Shown: piece by piece, positions 1 to 6,877 of the stretch
Position numbering within the stretch: position 1 is the first letter of the stretch
Layout of the letters: each line of letters begins with the position of its first letter
Origin: Bacteroidales bacterium
GTDB lineage: Bacteria; Bacteroidota; Bacteroidia; Bacteroidales; UBA3824
Direction: 5' to 3'
NCBI GenBank assembly: GCA_017543645.1
Contig: JAFYFR010000088.1
Coordinates: forward strand, 1-26,964
Length of the DNA: 26,964 nucleotides
Notes under the pieces: model-generated
Databases searched by the model: none
Seen by the model: only the letters and a program-made list of their open reading frames with translations
Told to the model about the DNA's origin: nothing
Made by a program: the position numbers and the translations under genes

Positions 1-1866
1 GACGTAAAGGTGGTGGTGGCGCTCAATATGTACGACGAAGTGGAGGCTCGCGGCGACAAACTCGACTACATCTCGCTCGGGCGTATGCTCGGCATTCCAT
101 TTGTGCCAGTGGTAAGCAACAAGGGGCGCGGGTTCGGCGTGCTGTTCGACACCGTGATACGCGCTTTTGAAGATAAGTCGCCCACAATCCGCCACATACA
201 CATCAACTACGGTCACGACATCGAAAACTCCATCAAAGAGATTCAAGAAAAGATATTTATCCACAACGACAACGCCATTCTGTCGCGTATTCCGTCGCGC
301 TTTATGGCTCTGAAACTCTTGGAGAAGGATGCCGACATCAAAAAAATAGTGCTTACCAACACCATCGAGGGCGAGCACAGCCACAATACCTACAAAGGGG
401 GATTTGAAACCAACGAGCACCGCACCACCCACACCGATGCGCCAAGTTGCATTATCGAGGAAACCGACCGTCAGATTGCATCGCTCGAAGATGCTTACAA
501 AAACGACACAGAAAGCCTCATCACCGACACCCGTTACGGTTTTATAGCCGGCGCGCTCAAAGAGACTTACACCGTGGGGCACACCGACACCCGCAAGTTT
601 ACCGACCGTATCGACCGTGTGCTTACCCACCGCATCTGGGGTATGCCTATTTTCTTATTAATCATTTTCTTAATGTTTGAGGTAACGTTTATCCTCGGCG
701 ACTACCCTATGCAATGGATCGAATCGGGCGTGGAATTTCTCGGCGACCTAATGCGCGGTGTTCTGCCCGACGGTGCGCTCAAAGACCTCATCTGCGACGG
801 TATTATCGGCGGCGTGGGCGGCGTAATTGTTTTCTTGCCCAACATTGTGCTATTGTTTATGTTTATTTCCATAATGGAAGATAGCGGATATATGGCTCGT
901 GTGGCGTTTCTCACCGACAGAATAATGCACAACATTGGTCTACACGGCAAATCGTTTATTCCTTTGATAATGGGTTTTGGCTGCAACGTGCCCGCTGTAA
1001 TGGCAACCCGCACACTTGAAAACCGTTCCGACCGACTTCTCACCACGCTTATAAATCCTTATATGAGTTGCTCGGCGCGTCTGCCTGTGTATGCAGTAAT
1101 GGCAGGAGCGTTTTTTGCCAACCATCAGGGCTTGGTAACGTTCAGCGTATATGGCGTTGGTGTGCTTATAGCCGGACTAACAGCCATACTTTTGCGCAAA
1201 ACCGCATTCAAAAGTCAGGACGCACCTTTTGTAATGGAACTCCCCCCCTACCGCTTCCCCACCGTCCGCAGCGTATTAAAACACATGTGGGAAAAGGCTC
1301 AGCAGTATCTTAAAAAAATGGGTGGCGTAATATTGATAGCATCTATAATAATTTGGGTGCTTGGATATTTTCCGCAGCACACCGAAGAAACCGACCGCAT
1401 AGAGGCTCAGATAGCACAGGCACAGGGCAACGATTCGCTTGTGGCTGAACTCGAAATAGAACTTGCCTACGCACATCAAGAAGGCAGCATAATAGGTCGC
1501 CTCGGCAAATTTATCGAACCAGTAATCGCGCCCCTCGGCTTCAATTGGAAAATGGGCGTAAGCATCATCACCGGCGTGGCAGCCAAAGAGATAGTGGTAT
1601 CCACAATGGGCGTGCTCTACCACGGCGACGGCGAAGACACAGCCTCGCTATCCGAAAAACTTGTGAGCGACACCTCCACCGACCCTCTCACACCAGCACA
1701 GGCGTATGGATTTATGCTCTTTGTGCTCATCTATATGCCCTGCATAGCCACCGCCGTAGCCATCCGCAAAGAAACCGGCTCTCGCAAATGGATGTGGCTC
1801 TCAATAGGTTACAGCGTAGCATTGGCGTGGATAGTGGCTTGGGTGGTAAATATGATATTTGGGTAA
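1..1866 (+). CDS. feoB: Ferrous iron transport protein B, C-terminal 621 residues (5' end cut by window edge)
   Basis: Inner-membrane Fe(II) permease with an N-terminal GTPase domain. The reading frame is open from base 1, so the start and the G1-G3 motifs lie upstream of the window. The visible part opens with the G4 motif NMYDE (the NxxD guanine-specificity motif), then the end of the G domain and a long cytoplasmic linker. The membrane domain begins near nucleotide 630 (RIWGMPIFLL). Diagnostic FeoB signatures follow: GFGCNVPAVMATRTLE near nucleotide 975, the first Gate motif, then SCSARLPVY, and the second Gate region with GVAAKEIVVSTMGVLYH near nucleotide 1570. The hydrophobic C-terminus ends with TAA at 1864-1866. 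Nothing in the visible part is broken. It converges with the PDDEXK gene 30 bp downstream, and I see no obvious terminator between them. Whether an FeoA domain is fused at the N-terminus, as is common in Bacteroidota, cannot be seen. Confidence 0.96.
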   Translation, partial: DVKVVVALNMYDEVEARGDKLDYISLGRMLGIPFVPVVSNKGRGFGVLFDTVIRAFEDKSPTIRHIHINYGHDIENSIKEIQEKIFIHNDNAILSRIPSRFMALKLLEKDADIKKIVLTNTIEGEHSHNTYKGGFETNEHRTTHTDAPSCIIEETDRQIASLEDAYKNDTESLITDTRYGFIAGALKETYTVGHTDTRKFTDRIDRVLTHRIWGMPIFLLIIFLMFEVTFILGDYPMQWIESGVEFLGDLMRGVLPDGALKDLICDGIIGGVGGVIVFLPNIVLLFMFISIMEDSGYMARVAFLTDRIMHNIGLHGKSFIPLIMGFGCNVPAVMATRTLENRSDRLLTTLINPYMSCSARLPVYAVMAGAFFANHQGLVTFSVYGVGVLIAGLTAILLRKTAFKSQDAPFVMELPPYRFPTVRSVLKHMWEKAQQYLKKMGGVILIASIIIWVLGYFPQHTEETDRIEAQIAQAQGNDSLVAELEIELAYAHQEGSIIGRLGKFIEPVIAPLGFNWKMGVSIITGVAAKEIVVSTMGVLYHGDGEDTASLSEKLVSDTSTDPLTPAQAYGFMLFVLIYMPCIATAVAIRKETGSRKWMWLSIGYSVALAWIVAWVVNMIFG

Positions 1867-1896
1867 ACGGAGTGCGTGTGGCGATGATGTGTTTTT

Positions 1897-2877
1897 TTAC
1901 AACGCAGCTATTTCATCGGGGTTAAGACCGGTGTACTTCGCTATTATTTCGGCAGACATTCCGTCGGCTTTCATATTGCGGGCAGACTCTATGGCTTGGG
2001 CGCGCGCGCCCTTCTCCATACCGATTTTCTCGCCTTCTGCCCGTCCTTCGGCTCTGCCTTCTTTCCTTCCTTCTTTCCTCCCTTTTGCTTCGCCTTTTTC
2101 CCATCCGATTTTAATGCCCTCTTTTAACTTGTATTCCTGCTGCCCCATATAAGCAAGATAGTTGTTGAAACTGTCGTCGTACTGTATCTGCTGGTCGGTG
2201 GTGAGTTCGGAATAGGAGGCTAATTTGCCTAACTGCTTAAACAGCGGTATGTCGTTGGTGAATGATAATGATGTTTCCATAGTTTCCATATTTGAAAGGT
2301 TAAATATCCATTTGTCGATGTCGGTGGTGCAGTCTGATTCTTTCATCTTGCGGTATATCGGCATCTGTATTTTCCAATATTGAAATACGTCGGTGTCTTG
2401 ATAATGTTTCTCTGTTTCTAACAATGCAAAGTGCGATAAGCCTTGCTGGTGTTTTTCGTCCGGGTCTTTGAAGTTCATGAAGAACACGCCGTATATTCTT
2501 TTCAGGTGGTAGTTCCACGGCGCTATTTCTACATTGCCGTCTTCGCCGATGTGCCTGATTACACCTTTTGCCTGCTGACGCGATGCCGAGCGGGCAAGGT
2601 AGTAGACTATCCTTTCGGGAAAATACTCCTGAGGCTCGTTTTGCATCTCAATAACAAACTCCTCGCCAGTGTCGGTGGTGCAGTGAACGTCGTAAATCAC
2701 TCGGCGGATGGCTTTGCTTGTCTCGTCAAGTTCGCCATCGGTGATGGTTACTTTTTGGATATGCGTCTTCGGGTCGTATCGTTTCAAAAGCGCGTTGAGA
2801 AAACCGCGTGTTATCTCCTCGTCTTTGAATATACGCTTGAATCCAAAATCAGTTGCCGGGTTAATGTACTTTGACAT
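1897..2877 (-). CDS. PD-(D/E)XK nuclease-family transposase / Rpn-like protein (326 aa)
   Basis: Member of the PDDEXK_2/Rpn-type family common in Bacteroidota, usually annotated as a transposase. The N-terminus MSKYINPATDFGFKRIF is the typical start of the family, which is why I start at 2877; the open frame runs upstream to 2988 but that extension is low-complexity repeat. The nuclease core shows Asp63 (YDVHC) and Glu77-x-Gln79 (IEMQ), a D...ExQ variant of PD-(D/E)XK. The last 80 residues contain a charged run of KEGR/AEGR repeats, then GEKIGMEKG and AQAIESARNMK, nearly identical to the tail of the gene at 4275-5276. A good promoter lies upstream at 2905-2936. By family knowledge it may act in recombination-linked DNA cleavage; no terminal inverted repeats were found, so mobility is not shown. 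Confidence 0.85.
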   Translation of the reverse strand: MSKYINPATDFGFKRIFKDEEITRGFLNALLKRYDPKTHIQKVTITDGELDETSKAIRRVIYDVHCTTDTGEEFVIEMQNEPQEYFPERIVYYLARSASRQQAKGVIRHIGEDGNVEIAPWNYHLKRIYGVFFMNFKDPDEKHQQGLSHFALLETEKHYQDTDVFQYWKIQMPIYRKMKESDCTTDIDKWIFNLSNMETMETSLSFTNDIPLFKQLGKLASYSELTTDQQIQYDDSFNNYLAYMGQQEYKLKEGIKIGWEKGEAKGRKEGRKEGRAEGRAEGEKIGMEKGARAQAIESARNMKADGMSAEIIAKYTGLNPDEIAAL

Positions 2878-2904
2878 AATGTTATTCTGTTTTATTTCTA
2901 ATTG

Positions 2905-2936
2905 CAAAGATAACAATTGCCGCGGTAACTTGCAAA
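2905..2936 (-). promoter_or_regulatory. Bacteroidota-type promoter of the 1897-2877 gene
   Basis: On the minus strand TTTG (2936-2933), 20 nt, then TATCTTTG (2912-2905), matching TTTG / TAnnTTTG. The -33 box sits in a TTTGCAAGTTACCGC block that is repeated upstream of the second PDDEXK gene at 5313-5344. Confidence 0.7.
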
Positions 2937-2948
2937 TTTTTTTTAAAA

Positions 2949-2990
2949 CACAGAGGGCACAGAGGACACGGAGGGACACAGAGGACACGG
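2949..2990. repeat. Short imperfect tandem repeat (CACAGAGGACACGGAGGGA type)
   Basis: About 42 bp of interleaved ACAGAGG / ACACGGAGGG units. In one minus-strand frame it reads as SVSLRVLCALCVL, which produces the false N-terminal extension of the PDDEXK reading frame. No function can be read from it. Confidence 0.7.
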
Positions 2991-3059
2991 AATATCTTTT
3001 TTTTTAACACCGAATTAAACGAAGGAAACGAATATCTGCTGCGGCAATAACAAATACAA

Positions 3060-3086
3060 AAAAATTATTTGTACAATAATTTTTTA
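3060..3086. terminator. AT-rich perfect inverted repeat, possible terminator
   Basis: Arms AAAAAATTATT (3060-3070) and AATAATTTTTT (3076-3086) around TGTAC. The stem is 11 bp with a 5-nt loop but almost no G-C, so it would be a weak RNA hairpin. It lies about 90 bp past the end of the minus-strand pseudogene and could serve as its terminator, or be a protein-binding palindrome. Confidence 0.35.
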
Positions 3087-3138
3087 CAAATGTAACGAAT
3101 TCCAACCGTCTGGAATACGGTATCTCTGTAACCGCGGA

Positions 3139-3162
3139 CATCGAGCCACCTGGGTGGCGATG
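3139..3162. repeat. GC-rich hairpin just 3' of the lectin-like reading frame
   Basis: GCCACC (3145-3150), TG, GGTGGC (3153-3158), extended after a 2-nt bulge by CATC (3139-3142) pairing with GATG (3159-3162). It starts 20 nt downstream of the TAG at 3181-3179 on the minus strand. There is no T run, so it is not a classic terminator. Diversity-generating retroelement targets often carry a hairpin in this position, but that link is only inference. Confidence 0.45.
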
Positions 3163-3178
3163 ATGACCGTGGTTGTCC

Positions 3179-3984
3179 CTACAAGGCGCGGACGAGGCGC
3201 ACAGGAAAACCGTGGTAAACGGGGCTTCGGCGGTCGGCGGTGCCCGGGACGACGCCGCTGTGGTAGAAGTACAAGGTGTACGCGAAGCCCACGTCGTAGG
3301 CAGACGAAGACCAGTAGTAGACGCCAAAGGGTTTTAAGTCGTAGACAGCCGTACCGGTGCGTATACTAGCAGCGGGAAGGAAAACTGCGCCAGCTTGTTG
3401 TACTCATAATCGCCCAACAGATATATCCACTCGTCTTTGCTGAGAGTTGTCCATTCCGAGCCGATAGCTGAATTGCCTGACCATTTGTATTTGGTGTAAT
3501 CATCGGTTTGTGTTTCATACGGTTTTAATACATCTGCACCGTTGAGCCAAGTACCCCATCCGAAGAGGTCGATCCATCCGTCATAATCCTTATTATACAT
3601 TGAGGACACATCATTGTTGTCTGCTTTAATGCAGATGTCGTATTGGTGTGCGGCAAACTGCCATTTGCCTTGTGCGGGGTTGTACTGCAAGTTGCCGCTC
3701 GAAAAGTATACTTTCTTTGTTGCAGAAACCGAGAATGCTCTTGGGGTAAAGTAGCGGTCTACGGTGTAGATGGTGCCGGGGGCTACTTCGTCGGCTGGCT
3801 TGCTGATGCCGAGGGCTTGACTTGTTACTGCGGCATTGGCAGCTTTTTGTGATGCGGGCTTGCCGCTGCCAGAGAGCAATGGCGATTGGATATTGAGGTC
3901 GATTACCTCAAATTCTGGTTTGTGGTACTCTTTGGTTTTGTTCTGTGCCGCAAGTATGGGCGGCGGAGTGGTTTGTGATTTCAT
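3179..3984 (-). pseudogene. C-type-lectin-like surface protein, frameshifted with internal deletion
   Basis: The first frame runs from ATG at 3984 for 216 codons to 3334: a Pro/Lys-rich leader, then the familiar Bacteroidales module FSVSATKKVYFSSGNLQY, WQFAAHQYDICIK, GWIDLFGWGTW and WTTLSKDEWIYLLG. After YEYNK (about 3400-3410) the homology jumps to the -1 frame, which reads QQAGAVFLPAASIRTGTAVYDL, GVYYWSSSAYD, LYFYHSGVVPGTADRR and ends GFPVRLVRAL with TAG at 3181-3179. Relatives normally carry extra sequence between WxYLL and AGAVFLPAA, so both a deletion and a frameshift are likely. The tail resembles FGE / Fib_succ_major-like lectin folds. By hand count, 3181-3300 is about 67% G+C with only about 12% A on the coding strand, unlike its neighbours. 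The product may have been surface-exposed, but I see no clear signal peptide. Confidence 0.75.
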
Positions 3985-4117
3985 TTGTTTGCTATTATTT
4001 AATTAATAATTACTTTCTAAACTGGTTTGTTTTTAGGTTGTTATCGTCTGGACGACGACATATCTGTATCCCTGTACATTGGCATCGTAGCCGATGATGT
4101 GCTTGGGAACAAAAAAA

Positions 4118-4163
4118 ATCCCCTGCGGAAAATCCCAAATTTTGGGAATCTTCCACAGGGGAT
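4118..4163 (-). terminator. Rho-independent terminator of the 4275-5276 PDDEXK gene
   Basis: Long interrupted hairpin with outer arms ATCCCCTG / CAGGGGAT and inner TCCCAAA / TTTGGGA. On the minus strand it is followed by eight T residues (complement of A 4111-4118). It lies 112 bp past the stop of the minus-strand gene. The rest of 3985-4274 holds no convincing gene; a 65-codon frame across the hairpin is judged spurious. Confidence 0.75.
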
Positions 4164-4274
4164 GGTAGGGATGCGGCGTGCCACGTCCGCTTTTTGAAAA
4201 AGATTTTGTTAAGGAGGGGCGTTTTACCACCCCCTATAAGAATTTATGATGTTTTTATAGAATAGTATCATAAT

Positions 4275-5276
4275 TTATAAGGTTTCAATTTCGGATATTG
4301 GAAGGTGGGTAACGGCAGCAATGTAGTTAAGATCATCGCCGTGTTGCTTCATTAAGCGGGCGGATTCTATGGCTTGGGCGTGCGCGCCTTTTTCCATACC
4401 GATTTTTTCGCCTTCTACTATACCTTTTTCCATACCGATTTTCTCGCCTTCGGCAATACCTTCTACGCGGCCTTGCTCTTTACCTTTTCCGAAGCCTTTC
4501 ATTTCGGCATCGTTCATGGCGTTGGTGATATCCCAGAGGTTGTGGAGGCTCTCTTCATAGTCGGAATACTCTTTGTCGGTGAACATGGCTATCTCTGCTT
4601 GCTCAAAGAGTTTTTTGAAAACTCGCTCTTGTAGCTCTTTGGGACGCTCCAACAGTCGCGATAGGTTTTTGAGAACAAAGAGCCATTTGTCGTACATGGT
4701 TTCGAGTTCGGATTCAGTTTTGTTAAACTTTGGCATTTCGAGGTAGAGGTAGACGAGTTTCTTGTAGAAAACCTTGCCGGTGGTTAGGTCGGTGAGCATA
4801 ACCACGTGGAACAGGTCGTCGTCGGAAAATTCGTTGACTGTCTTCAGCTCGCCGGTCTCGTCCTTCTCCTCGTCTTTGAACACAAAGTTGAGGATGCCAA
4901 AGGTGTATATCTTGTTGAGCTCATAGTTCCAATGCTCGTCGGCGCTGTCGCGTTTTGCCATCTCACGGATTGGGAATGAGGAATAATAGACACTTCTATC
5001 TTTAAAAAACTGCTGAAATACGTTCTGCATCTCAACAATAAATTTTGCTCCATTCGCGGTGGTGCAGTAGACGTCGAATATAGCCTTGCGCTCTGAGGAG
5101 GAACGTCCAAGTTTTTCGGCGTTGAGGTATGTGATGTCGATGATTTCGTCCTTGGGTATCGCGCTGCTTTTCTCAAACATAGCGTTGAGAAAGCTTATCA
5201 GCAGGTCTTTGTTGAGCTCCGTGCCAAAGAGTTTCTTGAATCCGAAGTCGGTGTACGGGTTGAGGTACTTTGCCAT
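4275..5276 (-). CDS. PD-(D/E)XK nuclease-family transposase / Rpn-like protein (333 aa)
   Basis: Second member of the PDDEXK transposase family in the window. I start at the ATG at 5276 (MAKYLNPYTDFGFKKLF), which matches the family N-terminus and the neighbour at 1897-2877; upstream codons to 5315 are part of the promoter region. The core keeps Asp68 (FDVYC) and Glu82-x-Gln84 (VEMQ). It differs from the first copy through most of its length but shares the C-terminal GEKIGMEKG ... AQAIESAR tail, where a 36-bp unit is duplicated. Promoter at 5313-5344 and terminator at 4118-4163 make it a self-contained unit. DNA-nuclease or recombination function is inferred from family membership; no inverted repeats or target duplications were recognised. 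Confidence 0.85.
   Translation of the reverse strand: MAKYLNPYTDFGFKKLFGTELNKDLLISFLNAMFEKSSAIPKDEIIDITYLNAEKLGRSSSERKAIFDVYCTTANGAKFIVEMQNVFQQFFKDRSVYYSSFPIREMAKRDSADEHWNYELNKIYTFGILNFVFKDEEKDETGELKTVNEFSDDDLFHVVMLTDLTTGKVFYKKLVYLYLEMPKFNKTESELETMYDKWLFVLKNLSRLLERPKELQERVFKKLFEQAEIAMFTDKEYSDYEESLHNLWDITNAMNDAEMKGFGKGKEQGRVEGIAEGEKIGMEKGIVEGEKIGMEKGAHAQAIESARLMKQHGDDLNYIAAVTHLPISEIETL
4387..4458 (-). repeat. Two tandem 36-bp units inside the PDDEXK gene
   Basis: CCTTTTTCCATACCGATTTT recurs at 4387 and 4423, exactly 36 bp apart, encoding two 12-residue GEKIGMEKG units. The partner gene at 1897-2877 has one copy, so the unit was duplicated here or lost there without breaking the frame. Confidence 0.8.
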
Positions 5277-5312
5277 GATGATTGATTGAGGTTTTGGTTT
5301 AGTTTCCAATCG

Positions 5313-5344
5313 CAAAGATAGTTAATGGTGCGGTAACTTGCAAA
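5313..5344 (-). promoter_or_regulatory. Bacteroidota-type promoter of the 4275-5276 gene
   Basis: Minus strand TTTG (5344-5341), 20 nt, TATCTTTG (5320-5313). The -33 side reads TTTGCAAGTTACCGC, the same block as at 2905-2936. Confidence 0.7.
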
Positions 5345-5383
5345 TTTTTTACAATAAAAGTGCATTGAGTGTATGACACCTAC

Positions 5384-5415
5384 TGTGACCATGTGACCCT
5401 GTGACCCTGTGCCCC
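5384..5415. repeat. 8-bp tandem repeat, four units of TGTGACCC
   Basis: Units TGTGACCA, TGTGACCC, TGTGACCC and TGTGCCCC run head to tail, followed by C-rich sequence to about 5480. It is a simple-sequence repeat with no visible coding role. Confidence 0.75.
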
Positions 5416-5508
5416 CCCACCCCCGCAGCAACGACATCCATACTTTCTCACCCCTCGTCCCGCCCCCTCCGCAGCCCCACCATCATCACCTCCTTTTTTT
5501 ATCGCTTT

Positions 5509-5937
5509 TGTGGGGAGGGCATATACAATTGGTCGTTAGGATATACATCTATATAACAATGCGGTGAACAATTGCTATATATTTATGCCATAATAGCAGC
5601 AATGTGGTATACAATTGGTGGATGGGAGTGACGCCTTTGCAGCAAGGTGATGTATAACTACTTGTTTTGAGTGGCATAGTTGCCGCAATGTGGTCAACAA
5701 GCACAATTAGGTGATGATGCCGTTGTCGCATGGATGCATAAAATGATGAAAGATTGATAACGGCATTGCTACAATGGTGTATAACCAACGAGCAGTTGAA
5801 CACCACGTTGCCGCAATGGTGGCATAATCAAATAGCAGATGATATATCCGTTTGCGCGAGGACGGCATCAAAAGTAATCAAATGATATATCAAATGCGGC
5901 AAGGGTGGACATCCAATCGACCGATTATCCACACAGC
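5509..5937. repeat. Degenerate array, ten units with a 43-bp period
   Basis: Units begin at 5509, 5552, 5595, 5638, 5681, 5724, 5767, 5809, 5852 and 5895: every step is 43 bp except one of 42. The first half of each unit follows TGCnGCAAkGkkG then A-rich sequence. Column 10 is G in all ten; columns 1, 6 and 8 agree in nine of ten. The second half varies freely. The word TATACAATTGGT recurs 86 bp apart (5522 and 5608). A 43-bp step is not a multiple of three, so it is not a coding repeat, and it is about four DNA helical turns, which would place the conserved boxes on one face of the helix. Possible roles are an iteron-like protein-binding array, an origin element or an old minisatellite. Confidence 0.8.
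5925..5933 (+). promoter_or_regulatory. Perfect DnaA-box sequence TTATCCACA
   Basis: Exact match to the strong DnaA box, located in the last unit of the 43-bp array and followed by AT-rich DNA (5940-6075). A 9-mer match can occur by chance; the position next to the array is what makes it notable. I found no second perfect box nearby. Confidence 0.45.
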
Positions 5938-5991
5938 CTCAAAACAGAGATAAAAAATGTAAAGCATTTGTTAATATTTTTTTAGAAAAGA

Positions 5992-6022
5992 TTTGTTTGT
6001 AAGAAAAAGATAGTTATATTTG
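5992..6022 (+). promoter_or_regulatory. Promoter of the 6086-6820 gene
   Basis: TTTG (5992-5995), 19 nt, TATATTTG (6015-6022), a full match to the Bacteroidota consensus. It leaves a leader of about 55-60 nt, A/T-rich, before the ATG at 6086. Confidence 0.7.
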
Positions 6023-6085
6023 TAGCGGAAAAAACAACAAATTATAAATTGAATTAACAATTTTTTTTACTCAAACAAACGTAAT

Positions 6086-6820
6086 ATGGCAAAAGAACAG
6101 CTATCACAAAGCAAAATATCGCTCCACAGCCTTAGGAACGATATGCTTAGCGTGTTGGTGAGCAAGTTGGAAGGCTCATCGAAACTTGCCAAGCAGACCG
6201 GCACAAAAGATATGATTAAAAAGATGTCGGCGGCTGCGGCTATTTTTAACGAAGCACGCAACAAGGAAACCACAATCACAAGCACCAAGGCTTCCAAAGA
6301 TTATTTCACAATTCTCAAAAACCGCTACACAGCCCTCAGCGGTGCTATCACGTCGGCTATCAACGGCGGTGTGGCTGCCGAAAAAAAGGCGGCTTTGAGC
6401 ATTAAAGAAAAATTTGTACGCATAACGTCGGTGTTTGCCACCAGGACCGACGCTATTGCCAAGTTAGAAACCGTAATTGTAGGATTCCGCACTCTGCCCG
6501 AATCGGCTTTTGAAACCATCAACGGAACCCGCTATTTAGACGACATGGTAGCCACTATCAAAGAGTACCACGCCGTTATGAGCAAGCGCGTAGACGTTAA
6601 GGTAGAAAAAAACAACGCCGTGCAGAAAGCGCGCATGACCCTCATCGAAACCATTCAGGGCGTTACCGAGGCTATCCGCTATGCCCAAGTGTGCTTAGAC
6701 GGTGCCGAAACCGAATTGGTAAAGGCTTACAACACCGTTTTTAACGAAATTGCCAGTGCGCTAAAAAAGATGGGCAGCCACAAAAAAGAGGACGAAGACG
6801 GCTTAGTAGTAATCGATTAA
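6086..6820 (+). CDS. Helical protein of unknown function (244 aa)
   Basis: I do not recognise this family. The protein has no signal peptide or membrane segment. It is rich in Ala, Lys, Thr and Glu and should be almost entirely alpha-helical, with motifs such as HSLRNDMLSVLVSKLE (about residues 14-29), SAAAAIFNEARNKETT, DYFTILKNRYTALSGAITSAI and VTEAIRYAQVCLDGAETELVKAYNTVF near the end, and an acidic tail KKEDEDGLVVID. The overall style recalls Bacteroidota helical-bundle DUFs, but I cannot assign one. The ATG at 6086 is well supported: a consensus promoter 64 bp upstream and a clear terminator downstream make it a monocistronic gene. It sits directly after the 43-bp array and DnaA-box region, so a link between this protein and the array is possible but untested. 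Confidence 0.85.
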   Translation: MAKEQLSQSKISLHSLRNDMLSVLVSKLEGSSKLAKQTGTKDMIKKMSAAAAIFNEARNKETTITSTKASKDYFTILKNRYTALSGAITSAINGGVAAEKKAALSIKEKFVRITSVFATRTDAIAKLETVIVGFRTLPESAFETINGTRYLDDMVATIKEYHAVMSKRVDVKVEKNNAVQKARMTLIETIQGVTEAIRYAQVCLDGAETELVKAYNTVFNEIASALKKMGSHKKEDEDGLVVID

Positions 6821-6847
6821 ATGGCAAAACCATAGTCAACAACCATA

Positions 6848-6876
6848 AAAGGGATGCGGAAAGTCGGCATCCCTTT
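6848..6876. terminator. Rho-independent terminator shared by two convergent genes
   Basis: AAAGGGATGC (6848-6857), 9-nt loop, GCATCCCTTT (6867-6876), continuing into a T run to 6879. It ends the plus-strand 6086 gene. The minus-strand gene stops at 6878 and, read from that side, the hairpin is followed by TTTTATGG, so it may act in both directions. Confidence 0.85.
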
Positions 6877-6877
6877 T

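Noticed and set aside
702..1125. Minus-strand frames inside feoB
   Set aside because: Antisense to conserved FeoB motifs, with no promoter and no family resemblance.
2878..2988. N-terminal extension of the first PDDEXK gene
   Set aside because: The extra residues come from a promoter and an ACAGAGG tandem repeat; the family N-terminus is at 2877.
3004..3327. 107-codon minus-strand frame over the lectin tail
   Set aside because: It reads the GC-rich tail in the wrong frame; the homologous frame is the one ending at 3179.
4033..4230. 65-codon minus-strand frame
   Set aside because: It spans the terminator hairpin at 4118-4163 and has no recognisable domain.
1897..5276. Composite transposon bounded by the two PDDEXK genes
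   Set aside because: Both genes point the same way and share ends, but I found no terminal inverted repeats or target-site duplication around the 1897-5344 block.
5509..5937. CRISPR array
   Set aside because: The conserved part is only about 20 bp and diverged between units, the period is 43 rather than about 60-70, and no cas genes are present.
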